Of a DNA stretch of 64,000 bases, positions 16,341 through 25,509 are shown piece by piece. Location of the stretch: positions 52,238 to 116,237 of the forward strand of contig CAKZVK010000073.1 of NCBI GenBank assembly GCA_937921825.1. The letters are read 5' to 3'. The translations under genes were made by a program, and so were the position numbers. The stretch comes from an uncultured Saprospiraceae bacterium. GTDB taxonomy: Bacteria; Bacteroidota; Bacteroidia; Chitinophagales; Saprospiraceae. Each line of letters starts with the position of its first letter. Positions within the stretch are counted from its first letter, which is position 1. The notes under the pieces were generated by a model. The model was not told the origin of the DNA. It worked only from the letters and a program-made list of their open reading frames with translations, and searched no databases.

Positions 16341-19300
16341 ATGAACATGAAACGACTTTTACTCTTTTCATTTGTCATACTCTCATTTAGTCTTCATGCA
16401 ACACTTCCAGAGGGAGCGATAGCAGAAGACTGGACTCTTGATGATATAGATGGAAATACACATTCGCTTTATGCGGATTACCTGGACCAAGGCTGGTCTG
16501 TAGTCATAGATATGTCTGCAACTTGGTGCGGTCCGTGCTGGACTTTTCATCAGTCTGGAACAATGGAAGACATCTATGATGATTATGGCCCTTCAGGCGA
16601 AGGTATAATAATGCCTATGATGATAGAAGTTGATCCCAATACAAACCAAGCTTGTTTTTATGGATCTACTGGATGCAACAGTAGCACGACAGGTAATTGG
16701 TCTGCAGGAGTTGATTATCCATTATTTAATCCTCCATCATCAGAAGCCAATACAATCAACAATGATTATCAAATCACTGTATTTCCAACGATGTATGTCA
16801 TATCACCTAGTGGATATGTAAAACCTTTTACGGGCTCCAATACATCATATGAAGACATAGAATCTTGGGGAGCTTTTTCTTTCCAGATGGAAAATACTAC
16901 ATACACTGTGGATGCACAAGGCTGTGGAGATGACAGTATTGATCTCCACCCAGAAGGTGGTCTTGGATCTATATCTTACCTATGGTCTAATGGTGCCACT
17001 ACAGAGGATATTAGTGGGCTTGTAGGTGGTGAGTATTTCGTCACTATGACGGATGACAATGGGTATGAGTGGGTAGTAGGTCCTATAGATGTAGATGGAT
17101 TTGATCCTATCACAGTGGATGATGTTACAATCGTCGAGGTGGATTGTTATGGCAACAATACAGGGTCTATTGACCTTGATGTAAGTGGTGGCTCAGGAAA
17201 CTTAAGTTATGAATGGGATAATGGAGGCAGTACAGCTTATATCTCAAGTTTATATGGTGGCAGATACGACCTTACAATTACTGACGATGTTTCAGGTTGT
17301 GAAATATTTGATTCCTATTCAGTGTATGAACCAGATGAAATAGAAGTTGAGTATGAGATCACTCCTGCTGAATGCGGAGAAACTGTCGGAGAGATAGAAT
17401 TTGATAATGACGGGGGCACTTCTCCATTTACATACCTAATTGATGGGAACACCTATAATTATGACGTCATAGAGCTACCAGTAGGATCGTACACAGCTGA
17501 TATCACAGATGCAAATGGTTGTATGGAATCTGCTTCGTTTACAATAGATGCAGCACCTACACCAACCTCAAGTTCGTCTGCGACAGGCCCTATTACTTGT
17601 ACAAATACAACTACAACACTAAATAGTGCTGGATCTTCTACAGGAAGCAACATCACTTATAATTGGTATGATTCTAATGGAACTAACATAGGTACTGCAG
17701 CTGCCATTACCGTTTCTAATAGTGGTACATATATGTTGGAAGTCGCTGATACAAGCAGTGGTTGTACTTCAAGCTCAACTGTGTCTGTCACTAGCAATAC
17801 CAGTGCTCCCACAGCAATGACTTCTTCTTCTTCTAATAATCTTACGTGTAGTACACCGACAAGTTTATTAAGTGGAAATGGATCTAGTGCAGGAGCTAAC
17901 TTTGCTTACCTGTGGTCTTCATCTAACGGAACTATATCAGGATCAATTACTACACAAGATATTACAGTTAGTTCAGCAGGTACATACAACTTACAGGTGA
18001 CTGATACTTCTAATGGTTGTGTCAGCAATTCTAGTGTTACCATAACTCAAAGTGGTGTTCCTTCTATAGCTGCTACAGGAAACGCAAGTTTCTGCCAGGG
18101 GTCTTCTACAAATATATGTGTGCCTCTCTCTGCTAATGAAACTATAGAATGGACTCAGAATGGAGTAGTCGTCGGTACTAGCTCTTGCTTTAGCACAAGT
18201 ACTTCAAGTACGTATATCGTACTATTAACAAATTCAGTCACTGGATGCACATCGACAGAAACCATTCAAACGACTGTTATGTCATTACCTAATGCAGACA
18301 TTTCCGGTAATACAAGTTTCTGCGCAGGTGCTTCTACCACACTATGCTATACGCCTTCTGAGAGTACTAGCTATGAATGGATGATAAACGGTAGTGTAAT
18401 GACTACCACCTCTGAATGCATTACAGTTAACTCTCCAGGTACAGTTGGACTAAATGCAAACAATGTAGTAACAGGCTGCGGAAACTTTTCTTCTAAGACA
18501 ATAACACAAAATGCACTTCCTACAGCAAGTATTGCTTCATCTGGAAATATAGATTGTTCTACTTCAGAATCTACCTTAGATCTGACGACCAATGCACAAA
18601 GCGCTACCTATGCCTGGTATGATCAGGGAGGTACTCTAATAGCAACAAGCGAAGATATTACAGTAAGTCAAGCTGGAACCTACACAGCATACGTCACAAA
18701 TGGTAGTGGCTGTCAAACTCAGGCTTCTGTCGCTGTGATAGCTGACACGTCTGTACCTGTTATCAGTATAGATCCACCAGCAGTGATAGATTGTAACAAC
18801 TCTTCTGCTATGCTTAATCTGAATGTCAATAATTCTAATTATACCATTAATTGGTATGATATGAATGGAAACATTATCAGTAGTAATGAAGATGTAACAG
18901 TAACATCAGCAGGTCAGTATACAGCAGTCGTAGCTAATACCTCTGGCTGTGAGACACAAGCTTCTGTAGTAGTAGAAGCAGACACAAGTCTACCTACGAC
19001 GAGCATTGCTCCTCCACAAAATTTGGATTGTAATAATAGCTCAGTGCTTCTTGATGGAACTGTAACTAATGCGACGGCCATTTCATGGTTTGATGAGAAT
19101 AACAATGTTCTTGCCTTCAATGAAGATCTTATGGTTACTACTGCAGGAACCTACTATATGACCGCAACAAACGCGGCAGGATGCGAAACTAGTGTTTCTA
19201 TAGATGTTGTTCAGGTTGATAATGCCGCACCAGAAGCAGGTTTTGAATACAATAACACAGAATTTGATTTCAACTTCACGAATACTTCGACAGGTACTGT

Positions 19301-20165
19301 CACTTCATACCTGTGGACTTTTGGAGATGGAAACGTTTCTACGGAAGCTAATCCCGTGCATGCATACACTACACCAGGTTACTACACCGTCACGCTAGAA
19401 ACTACAAATGAATGTGGAAGCACAACTGAAACTTTTGAAGTGTTAGCAGTAGCGAATTTAACTTCTGCAGTAGACTATACTGATCTAAGTTGTGCTGGAT
19501 CTAACAATGGTTCAGCCACTATTAATACTACGGGAGGATTAGCCGGATATAATTTTGAATGGTCAGATGCAACGCTTTCTGGAGCTTCAGTTTCAGACTT
19601 AGCACCCGGAGTCTATAGTGTCATTGTTACTGATCAGGCAGGTGCACAGACGACTGTAGAGTTTACGATAGCAGAACCTGCACCTATCACAATAAGTGCT
19701 GACGTAGTCAATACTATATCTACAGCTAATGATGGATCTATCGTACTCGCGATCACAGGTGGTACTGGTAACTATACAGTAGTATGGAGTGATGGAGGTG
19801 ATGGAACGAACTTGGCTCAGGGAGAATACACTGCAACCATCACTGACGAAAACGGTTGTGAGTACTCCGAGACTTTTGTTGTACAAGGCACAAGTAATGT
19901 CAATGATATAGAGGGCTTAGTGAATTACACAGTAAGCCCTAATCCAGCGTCGACAAACTTCAGAGTTCAAGCACAGTTTGAAAAGCAAACTGTAGTGACA
20001 GCTTATCTTGTAAACATGATAGGTCAAAGAGAACTACTAGGCAATTACAATACTAATAGAATAGATCTAGATGTAGATGCTTCAGAGCTTACACAAGGTA
20101 TCTACTTCATAGAATTGCAAAGTGCCAACCAGATCGCTTTAAAAAGAGTATCGGTTATCAAATAA
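16341..20165 (+). CDS. T9SS-secreted protein: thioredoxin fold, SprB-like repeats, PKD domain
   Basis: A 1274-residue surface or secreted protein. A signal peptide (MNMKRLLLFSFVILSFSLHA) is followed by a thioredoxin-like domain (about 25-185) with the active site WCGPC (Cys63, Cys66) and the cis-proline VFPT (Pro149). Next come SprB-like repeats with SYLWSNG and YFVTMTD-type cores (about 190-420), a long series of Ser/Thr-rich Ig-like repeats (420-960), a PKD domain with LWTFGDG (about 965-1035) and two further SprB-like repeats. The last 80 residues (1195-1274) are a type A T9SS sorting domain with NYTVSPNPAS and a final KRVSVIK. The enzyme-like head on an adhesin stalk is unusual. It stands alone and ends at a strong bidirectional terminator. 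A redox role on surface disulphides is inference. Confidence 0.9.
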   Translation: MNMKRLLLFSFVILSFSLHATLPEGAIAEDWTLDDIDGNTHSLYADYLDQGWSVVIDMSATWCGPCWTFHQSGTMEDIYDDYGPSGEGIIMPMMIEVDPNTNQACFYGSTGCNSSTTGNWSAGVDYPLFNPPSSEANTINNDYQITVFPTMYVISPSGYVKPFTGSNTSYEDIESWGAFSFQMENTTYTVDAQGCGDDSIDLHPEGGLGSISYLWSNGATTEDISGLVGGEYFVTMTDDNGYEWVVGPIDVDGFDPITVDDVTIVEVDCYGNNTGSIDLDVSGGSGNLSYEWDNGGSTAYISSLYGGRYDLTITDDVSGCEIFDSYSVYEPDEIEVEYEITPAECGETVGEIEFDNDGGTSPFTYLIDGNTYNYDVIELPVGSYTADITDANGCMESASFTIDAAPTPTSSSSATGPITCTNTTTTLNSAGSSTGSNITYNWYDSNGTNIGTAAAITVSNSGTYMLEVADTSSGCTSSSTVSVTSNTSAPTAMTSSSSNNLTCSTPTSLLSGNGSSAGANFAYLWSSSNGTISGSITTQDITVSSAGTYNLQVTDTSNGCVSNSSVTITQSGVPSIAATGNASFCQGSSTNICVPLSANETIEWTQNGVVVGTSSCFSTSTSSTYIVLLTNSVTGCTSTETIQTTVMSLPNADISGNTSFCAGASTTLCYTPSESTSYEWMINGSVMTTTSECITVNSPGTVGLNANNVVTGCGNFSSKTITQNALPTASIASSGNIDCSTSESTLDLTTNAQSATYAWYDQGGTLIATSEDITVSQAGTYTAYVTNGSGCQTQASVAVIADTSVPVISIDPPAVIDCNNSSAMLNLNVNNSNYTINWYDMNGNIISSNEDVTVTSAGQYTAVVANTSGCETQASVVVEADTSLPTTSIAPPQNLDCNNSSVLLDGTVTNATAISWFDENNNVLAFNEDLMVTTAGTYYMTATNAAGCETSVSIDVVQVDNAAPEAGFEYNNTEFDFNFTNTSTGTVTSYLWTFGDGNVSTEANPVHAYTTPGYYTVTLETTNECGSTTETFEVLAVANLTSAVDYTDLSCAGSNNGSATINTTGGLAGYNFEWSDATLSGASVSDLAPGVYSVIVTDQAGAQTTVEFTIAEPAPITISADVVNTISTANDGSIVLAITGGTGNYTVVWSDGGDGTNLAQGEYTATITDENGCEYSETFVVQGTSNVNDIEGLVNYTVSPNPASTNFRVQAQFEKQTVVTAYLVNMIGQRELLGNYNTNRIDLDVDASELTQGIYFIELQSANQIALKRVSVIK

Positions 20166-20184
20166 CTTAGATACGTTAGGATAT

Positions 20185-20224
20185 AAAAAAGACCTGCATA
20201 TTATTCATGCAGGTCTTTTTTTTT
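20185..20224. terminator. Bidirectional terminator between the surface protein gene and mutS
   Basis: A perfect 15 bp stem (20185-20199 with 20207-20221) closes a 7 nt loop, with A-run and T-run on the two sides. It lies between convergent genes and can serve both. Confidence 0.92.
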
Positions 20225-20238
20225 ATAGCTCTTCTTAT

Positions 20239-22926
20239 TTACGTGGACTTCTTAATAAAGTCCTTCAGCTCTTTCAGCTTAAGCATGCATTCTATAGGAG
20301 TCATAGTCTGCAGGTCTATAGCTTTTATAATCTTAGTCAGTTGTCTAACCTCTAAGCTATCCTCATCAAAAATCTGAAGTTGATGTTTAATTTCTACTTG
20401 TTGATGTTCTACTGCCTGGCCTACTTTTTCATTAGAGGCTATAGATTTAGCTTCTAGACTTTTGAGTAGGGATTGCGCTTTATTTACAACATCCTTAGGC
20501 ATTCCTGCAAGTTGAGCTACATGAATACCAAAGCTCGCCTTGGAGGCACCCTCCACTAGTTTTCTAAGGAAGATAATCGTATCTCCGACTTCCTTTATAG
20601 CGACATTGTAATTCTTGATTCTATCGTAAGTGTTTTCTAATTGATTCAGCTCATGATAATGTGTAGCAAATAGAGTCTTTGGTTTTGGCCCTTCGTCATT
20701 ATGCAAGTACTCTGCTATAGACCAGGCTATAGAGATACCATCATAGGTACTTGTGCCTCTTCCTATCTCATCTAAAAGTATCAAACTCCGACTAGATAGA
20801 TTATTCAGGATACTCGAGGTCTCATTCATCTCTACCATGAAAGTAGATTCCCCACTTGAGATATTATCTGAAGCGCCTACTCTGGTAAATATTTTGTCTA
20901 CGATTCCAATCTGTGCTGACTGCGCTGGAACATAAGAGCCCATGTGGGCTAATAAACATATCAGAGCAGTCTGCCTAAGCACAGCTGACTTACCTGACAT
21001 ATTGGGTCCAGTAATCATTATAATCTGCTGTGTCTCCTTATCCAAGTACACATCATTAGGAATATACGGATCATCAACACTAAGCTGAGATTCTATAACT
21101 GGATGTCTTCCTTGCTTAATATCTATAATGAAGCTATCATCTATCTCTGGCTTAGAGTACTGTCTGTAATCAGCTAGGTGTGCAAATGAGAGATAGCAAT
21201 CTAGCTCAGCTAAGACTTTTGAATTACTAAGTAGAGTAGAGACATGAACCTCAGCTTTATCTATAAGCTCTTCATAAAATTGGGCTTCGAGAAGGCCTAT
21301 TTTTTCTTGTGCTTGTAATATTTTATTCTCTAAGATTTTGAGTTCAGGAGTGATATATCTTTCAGCATTCTTTAAGGTTTGCTTTCTAGTCCAGTCTTCT
21401 GGAATGAGATCTTGATCCTTATACTTATTGGTAACTTCCAAATAGTAGCCAAAGACATTATTGAACCCAACTTTCAATGAACTAATCCCTGTCCTTTCTG
21501 TCTCATTTGCTTGCAACTCCGCTAGAAGGTTTTTACCGTTCTGAGCTATATTCTTCCATTCATCCAGTTCTTCATTGAAACCTAATTTGATGACTGACCC
21601 TTTATTGAGACTGACTGGAGCTTCTTCTACTAATGTCTGATTTATGAGATCTTTGAGCTCATGACAATCAGAGATTCTATCTATCAGAGATTTTATATCA
21701 AGGTCAGCGTTATTATTGAGTGACAGGATTATCTGTTCCTTTTTCTCTATGGCTCTAGCCACAACCTGAAATTCCCTAGGATTTATTTTTCTCAATGGAA
21801 TCTTAGAGGCTAGACGTTCTAGGTCACCAATTGCTTTTAAGAACAGGCGTAGGTGATCTCTGACAGTTTCATGCTCTAAGAAAAAGCTTACTCTATTTTG
21901 TCTAGCATGAATCTCTTCTAGATTCTTCAAAGGCAAGACTATCCACTTATCTAACATTCTAGCGCCCATAGGACTAGAGGTATGATCTATCACTTCCTTC
22001 AGACAAGTTCCAGAGTAATGGTTACTACGTACCAGCTCCAAGTTTCTTATCGTAAACTCATCCAACCACATATAATGATCAGACTCAATTCTTGTTAGCT
22101 TCTGAATATGGGCCACATTACCATGCTGGATCGTAGACAGATAATGCAGTATACTTCCAGCGGCGATTTGCATTAAAGGTTTATCATCTAGAGAGTAGCC
22201 TTTAAGTGAGAGCACCTTGAAGTGCTTCAGTAGAATGTCCCGATTATAATCAGCATCATAGAACCAATCATCCATCCCATACTGATAGACGTCATCATTA
22301 ATAAGAGATTCTAGTTTTTCTTTTTGCGCCTTAGAGTAAATGACCTCATTGGGGTTAAAACTTCTAATGAGTTTTCCTATTGAATTTTGGGTGCCTTGAT
22401 GAACGATAAATTCTCCAGTAGAGATATCTAAGAAAGCAACACCTAATTTATCACCCTTAAAAACGATGCTGGCGAGGAAGTTATTCTGATTAGCGTCCAA
22501 GAGGGTATCGTGCAAAGTGACACCAGGGGTCACTACTTCTGTCACATCTCTCTTTACTATCTTTTTCTCTTTACTAGGCTTTTCTAATTGCTCACAGATC
22601 GCTACTCTATAGCCTGCTTTGACTAGTTTGGGTAAGTAGACATCTACAGAGTGGTAAGGAAAACCAGCAAGTTCTATATCAGATCCTCCGTTGTTTCGGC
22701 TAGTCAGTACTATACCTAGAATCTGGGATGCTGTCACGGCATCTTCACCAAAGGTCTCATAAAAGTCCCCAACTCGGAAGAGCAACAAAGCATCTGGATA
22801 TCTTTGTTTGACGCCAAAATACTGCTGCATCAGTGGAGTAACCTTCTTGTTGGGCTTTTTCTTGGTCGTCTTGATAATGCTTAGTTTCGTCTTGAATATG
22901 TAATATTCGATAGCAAAGATACCCAA
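20239..22926 (-). CDS. mutS: DNA mismatch repair protein MutS
   Basis: Recognises base mismatches and small loops and starts repair with MutL. The mismatch-binding domain has the Phe-x-Glu motif in LFRVGDFYETFG; the ATPase has Walker A TGPNMSGKSAVLRQ and downstream LLDEIGRGTSTYDG. Length and order are those of MutS1. The start is uncertain. The only canonical codon that keeps the basic stretch before TPLMQQY is the TTG at 22926. That codon overlaps a perfect minus-strand TATCTTTG promoter box (22914-22921), so the transcript probably begins after it. The ATG at 22830 (MQQYFGVKQ) or an ATT at 22878 may be the real start. It is convergent with the preceding surface protein gene. Confidence 0.95.
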   Translation of the reverse strand: MGIFAIEYYIFKTKLSIIKTTKKKPNKKVTPLMQQYFGVKQRYPDALLLFRVGDFYETFGEDAVTASQILGIVLTSRNNGGSDIELAGFPYHSVDVYLPKLVKAGYRVAICEQLEKPSKEKKIVKRDVTEVVTPGVTLHDTLLDANQNNFLASIVFKGDKLGVAFLDISTGEFIVHQGTQNSIGKLIRSFNPNEVIYSKAQKEKLESLINDDVYQYGMDDWFYDADYNRDILLKHFKVLSLKGYSLDDKPLMQIAAGSILHYLSTIQHGNVAHIQKLTRIESDHYMWLDEFTIRNLELVRSNHYSGTCLKEVIDHTSSPMGARMLDKWIVLPLKNLEEIHARQNRVSFFLEHETVRDHLRLFLKAIGDLERLASKIPLRKINPREFQVVARAIEKKEQIILSLNNNADLDIKSLIDRISDCHELKDLINQTLVEEAPVSLNKGSVIKLGFNEELDEWKNIAQNGKNLLAELQANETERTGISSLKVGFNNVFGYYLEVTNKYKDQDLIPEDWTRKQTLKNAERYITPELKILENKILQAQEKIGLLEAQFYEELIDKAEVHVSTLLSNSKVLAELDCYLSFAHLADYRQYSKPEIDDSFIIDIKQGRHPVIESQLSVDDPYIPNDVYLDKETQQIIMITGPNMSGKSAVLRQTALICLLAHMGSYVPAQSAQIGIVDKIFTRVGASDNISSGESTFMVEMNETSSILNNLSSRSLILLDEIGRGTSTYDGISIAWSIAEYLHNDEGPKPKTLFATHYHELNQLENTYDRIKNYNVAIKEVGDTIIFLRKLVEGASKASFGIHVAQLAGMPKDVVNKAQSLLKSLEAKSIASNEKVGQAVEHQQVEIKHQLQIFDEDSLEVRQLTKIIKAIDLQTMTPIECMLKLKELKDFIKKST
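22914..22921 (-). promoter_or_regulatory. Possible -7 promoter element of mutS
   Basis: The minus strand reads TATCTTTG, matching TAnnTTTG. It lies inside the longest possible mutS frame, so if it is used, translation must start further in. No -33 TTTG is seen at the usual distance. Confidence 0.4.
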
Positions 22927-22972
22927 GTGTATCTAGATGCCTTTATAATCACATATATATTCTACTATCTAA

Positions 22973-23002
22973 TTGCTTATTTACAATAAAGTGATATCTT
23001 TG
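22973..23002 (+). promoter_or_regulatory. Promoter of rpsP
   Basis: TTG at 22973-22975 is followed by 19 nt and then TATCTTTG at 22995-23002. This fits the Bacteroidota promoter layout (TTTG, about 19 nt, TAnnTTTG). Transcription would begin near 23008, 65 nt before the ATG. Confidence 0.65.
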
Positions 23003-23007
23003 CGCCC

Positions 23008-23070
23008 GTTAAAATTCTGAAGTCTGATGTACAGATTAATCAGGAATGGCTTAACCACATAAATTTTAAC
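23008..23070 (+). promoter_or_regulatory. Candidate structured leader of rpsP
   Basis: GTTAAAATT (23008-23016) is the exact complement of AATTTTAAC (23062-23070), which sits 2 nt before the rpsP ATG. The left arm coincides with the predicted transcript start, so the mRNA 5' end could pair with the start region. A smaller CTGAT/ATCAG hairpin can form inside. This is seen in one sequence only, without covariation. Confidence 0.4.
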
Positions 23071-23072
23071 CT

Positions 23073-24014
23073 ATGCCAGTAAAAATAAGACTTTCAAGAA
23101 AAGGTAGAAGAAAGAAGCCTTACTACCACATCGTCATTGCAGACGCAAGAGCGCCAAGAGACGGAAAATTCATCGAAAACATTGGATTCTACAATCCTAA
23201 CACTGTTCCAGCAACTATCGAAATAGATAGAGAAAAAGCTTACGAATGGTTGATGAAAGGAGCTCAGCCAACTAATACGGCTAAAGCTATCATGAAATTC
23301 AAAGGAGTATACTATAGAAAGCACCTTATGAGAGGTGTAGCTAAAGGTGCTCTTTCTGAAGAAAAGGCTACAGAAATGTATAATGCATGGATCGAGGCTA
23401 AAGAAGCTAAGATTGCAGCAAGAGTCGAAGAGACTAAGAAGAAAAAAGCAGAATTTTGGAAAATGGTCTCTGGAGAAATCCAAGCAGTCAAGCCAAAAGC
23501 AGATAAAGAAGCAGGTGATGCTTTTAGAGAAACTGAAGTTACTGAAGGTGGTGAAGCCACTGAGGAAGCCGCTCCAGAAGCACCAGCTGCTAAGGCAGTT
23601 GCTCCTGAGGCTCCTGCACCAGAAGCTCCAGAGCCAACACCAACTCCTGAACCTGAAGCAAAAGAGCCTGAACCAGCTCCTGTTGTAGAAGAAAAAGTAG
23701 AAGCAGCTGCTCCTACACCTGAACCAGCATCAGAAGTGAAGCCTGATGATTTAACAAAAATCGAAGGAATCGGTCCTGCTATCGCTAAGTTACTAGGTGC
23801 TGCAGGTGTGATTACTTTTAGTGATCTCGCAGCAAAGAGTGCAGACGATGTGAAAGCCGTTCTTACTGAAGCAGGTTCTAGGTTCCAAATGCATGATCCA
23901 TCTACTTGGGGCAAGCAAGCAGATATGGCTGCAAAAGGAGAATGGGATGCTCTGAAAAAATGGCAAGATGAATTAGACGGTGGCAAGCCTGCTGCTAGTT
24001 CTGAAGAAGAATAA
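23073..24014 (+). CDS. rpsP: 30S ribosomal protein S16 with long tail and helix-hairpin-helix domain
   Basis: Residues 1-80 are a normal S16 ([20 protein letters not shown]; later IGFYNP), a 30S assembly protein. In Bacteroidota S16 often has a longer tail, but here it reaches 313 residues. There is a charged helical part (80-165), an Ala/Pro/Glu-rich linker (about 165-225) and a C-terminal helix-hairpin-helix domain (about 227-303) with [19 protein letters not shown], then [20 protein letters not shown]. As I recall, the same kind of domain occurs as an extension of ribosomal protein L21 and in stand-alone proteins of the phylum. Helix-hairpin-helix units usually bind nucleic acid. No rimM follows, unlike many rpsP operons. 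A strong terminator ends the unit. Confidence 0.95.
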   Translation: MPVKIRLSRKGRRKKPYYHIVIADARAPRDGKFIENIGFYNPNTVPATIEIDREKAYEWLMKGAQPTNTAKAIMKFKGVYYRKHLMRGVAKGALSEEKATEMYNAWIEAKEAKIAARVEETKKKKAEFWKMVSGEIQAVKPKADKEAGDAFRETEVTEGGEATEEAAPEAPAAKAVAPEAPAPEAPEPTPTPEPEAKEPEPAPVVEEKVEAAAPTPEPASEVKPDDLTKIEGIGPAIAKLLGAAGVITFSDLAAKSADDVKAVLTEAGSRFQMHDPSTWGKQADMAAKGEWDALKKWQDELDGGKPAASSEEE

Positions 24015-24061
24015 CTATATTAGAGATATCAAGACGCGGTCTTGAAAAATTTATCGATACT

Positions 24062-24099
24062 AAAAACCTAGTAAAACCCCGTTGTTTTACTAGGTTTTT
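24062..24099 (+). terminator. Terminator after rpsP
   Basis: A perfect 16 bp stem (24062-24077 with 24084-24099) with a 6 nt loop ends in a T-run, 48 nt after the rpsP stop. It makes rpsP monocistronic. Confidence 0.93.
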
Positions 24100-24118
24100 A
24101 ACTTAATAAGTCAAAGTC

Positions 24119-25507
24119 ATGAAACAAACATTAGATCCGAGGTACACTACAGTTCTTGATAATATCAAATCTAGTATCCAACTATCAGACGAGCTCAAAA
24201 ACTATCTTGACACAGAAGAAGATGAAGACTACAAAGCACTGGTGCAAAAGTTTGAAGGGCAAATTCATGAACTTTATACACAGGTGGCTAACCAAAGCCC
24301 TCTACAGCTAGAGTCTTTTGAATCTTACTTACTTGATGAGCAGTTCGAAGGGTTGTACCTTCCTAAAGCCTTAGGTTACGCTGTACTCAGAGGTAGAGTC
24401 AATGAATTTATCAAATACTACAGACCTCAGAATCACTTTTCCAAAATCTTAGATTTCATTATCGGCTCATCAAACTTCGAGCAGATAAAACAAAGAGTGG
24501 GTCAGTCTATTAAAATCGGATTTGCTTTAAGTTCAGATATATGGATCACAAATATCTTGGCTGCTGTTAACAATAAGAGAGTTAAAACATTTTTAGAATC
24601 TCAGAAGTCCAATGAACTCAGAGATCAAAAACTTAGAAATACAGCACTCGTAAAATATAGAAAGCAATTCCAAAGTTTGAATTTTCAAACTGCGACTTTC
24701 CCGGAAACAAAAAATGACTTGATCGTAGAAGCAGGTTCTCTAAAGAACTTCCTTATCTACAGAGGGCTGAAGGACTTTCCTAACGACTCTCTCATGCCTG
24801 TCTTCAATGATTTCATCAGCAAATCAGAGTTCTATGACAGCAAGGACTTTTATGAGCTTTGTCTGATCACAGGTTTGCACTTTGATCTAGATGACAAAGG
24901 TATTAGTACACTTAAGCAAGCGATGTCTGATATGAGATCTAAAGAAGATCAGGATTCTTATCACATATTCGAGATACTAAACAACCATTCTGATAAGATA
25001 AATGGCATCAGTGTAGATAGTGAAAAAAGACTTTCTAAGGTGCTAGACAGATCGCACAACGATGAGATCTCATCTTACTACAATATGTTAGATACAGTCA
25101 ATGCACTAGGCTATGTTCATCAAGACGCAACTAACGCTATAAGAGATTACTACTACCAGAATGAGGGGCTATCTCAAGAAAATGAGGCGATAAGAAAGTC
25201 GGTCTTATCTAAGCTGAAGGCATTTCTAGATAACCTATCTGTAGAGGAGTATACAGAGTACTTTGAGATCAATAAGATCTTCGCTGAATATATGGACATT
25301 TTCAGCAATCAGAAGTTTAATCAAGATCTAAAAGACCTTAGTCTTCGCTATGTGAAAAAGTGTTTGAAAAACTACAAGGACAAGAGAAGCAAGGAATATC
25401 AGGATATCAAGAAGTTTGTAAAGACAACCTTTGTCGATTATGGCTTCATGACTGATAAGCAAGTAACTGAACTATTCAAAACTAAGAGAAAGCCTAAGAC
25501 AGCTTAG
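24119..25507 (+). CDS. Unrecognised cytoplasmic helical protein, 462 aa
   Basis: An uninterrupted frame beginning MKQTLDPRYTTVLDNIKSSI. There is no signal peptide, membrane helix or known catalytic motif. The composition is strongly charged (Lys, Asp, Glu) with regular heptad-like hydrophobics, so an all-helical fold is expected. A conserved-looking aromatic and basic patch (LPKALGYAVLRGRVNEFIKY, about residues 80-100) and a basic C-terminus stand out. It follows the rpsP terminator and so needs its own promoter, although no good TAnnTTTG is seen in the 20 nt left. It ends 2 nt from the convergent mosaic T9SS gene. I recall similar unnamed proteins in Bacteroidota but cannot name a family. 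Confidence 0.75.
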   Translation: MKQTLDPRYTTVLDNIKSSIQLSDELKNYLDTEEDEDYKALVQKFEGQIHELYTQVANQSPLQLESFESYLLDEQFEGLYLPKALGYAVLRGRVNEFIKYYRPQNHFSKILDFIIGSSNFEQIKQRVGQSIKIGFALSSDIWITNILAAVNNKRVKTFLESQKSNELRDQKLRNTALVKYRKQFQSLNFQTATFPETKNDLIVEAGSLKNFLIYRGLKDFPNDSLMPVFNDFISKSEFYDSKDFYELCLITGLHFDLDDKGISTLKQAMSDMRSKEDQDSYHIFEILNNHSDKINGISVDSEKRLSKVLDRSHNDEISSYYNMLDTVNALGYVHQDATNAIRDYYYQNEGLSQENEAIRKSVLSKLKAFLDNLSVEEYTEYFEINKIFAEYMDIFSNQKFNQDLKDLSLRYVKKCLKNYKDKRSKEYQDIKKFVKTTFVDYGFMTDKQVTELFKTKRKPKTA

Positions 25508-25509
25508 TC

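Noticed and set aside
23312..23986. A 224-codon open frame on the minus strand opposite rpsP
   Set aside because: Its Ala/Ser/Gly-rich, low-complexity product is the mirror of the Ala/Pro/Glu-rich linker of S16; the plus-strand frame has clear domains.
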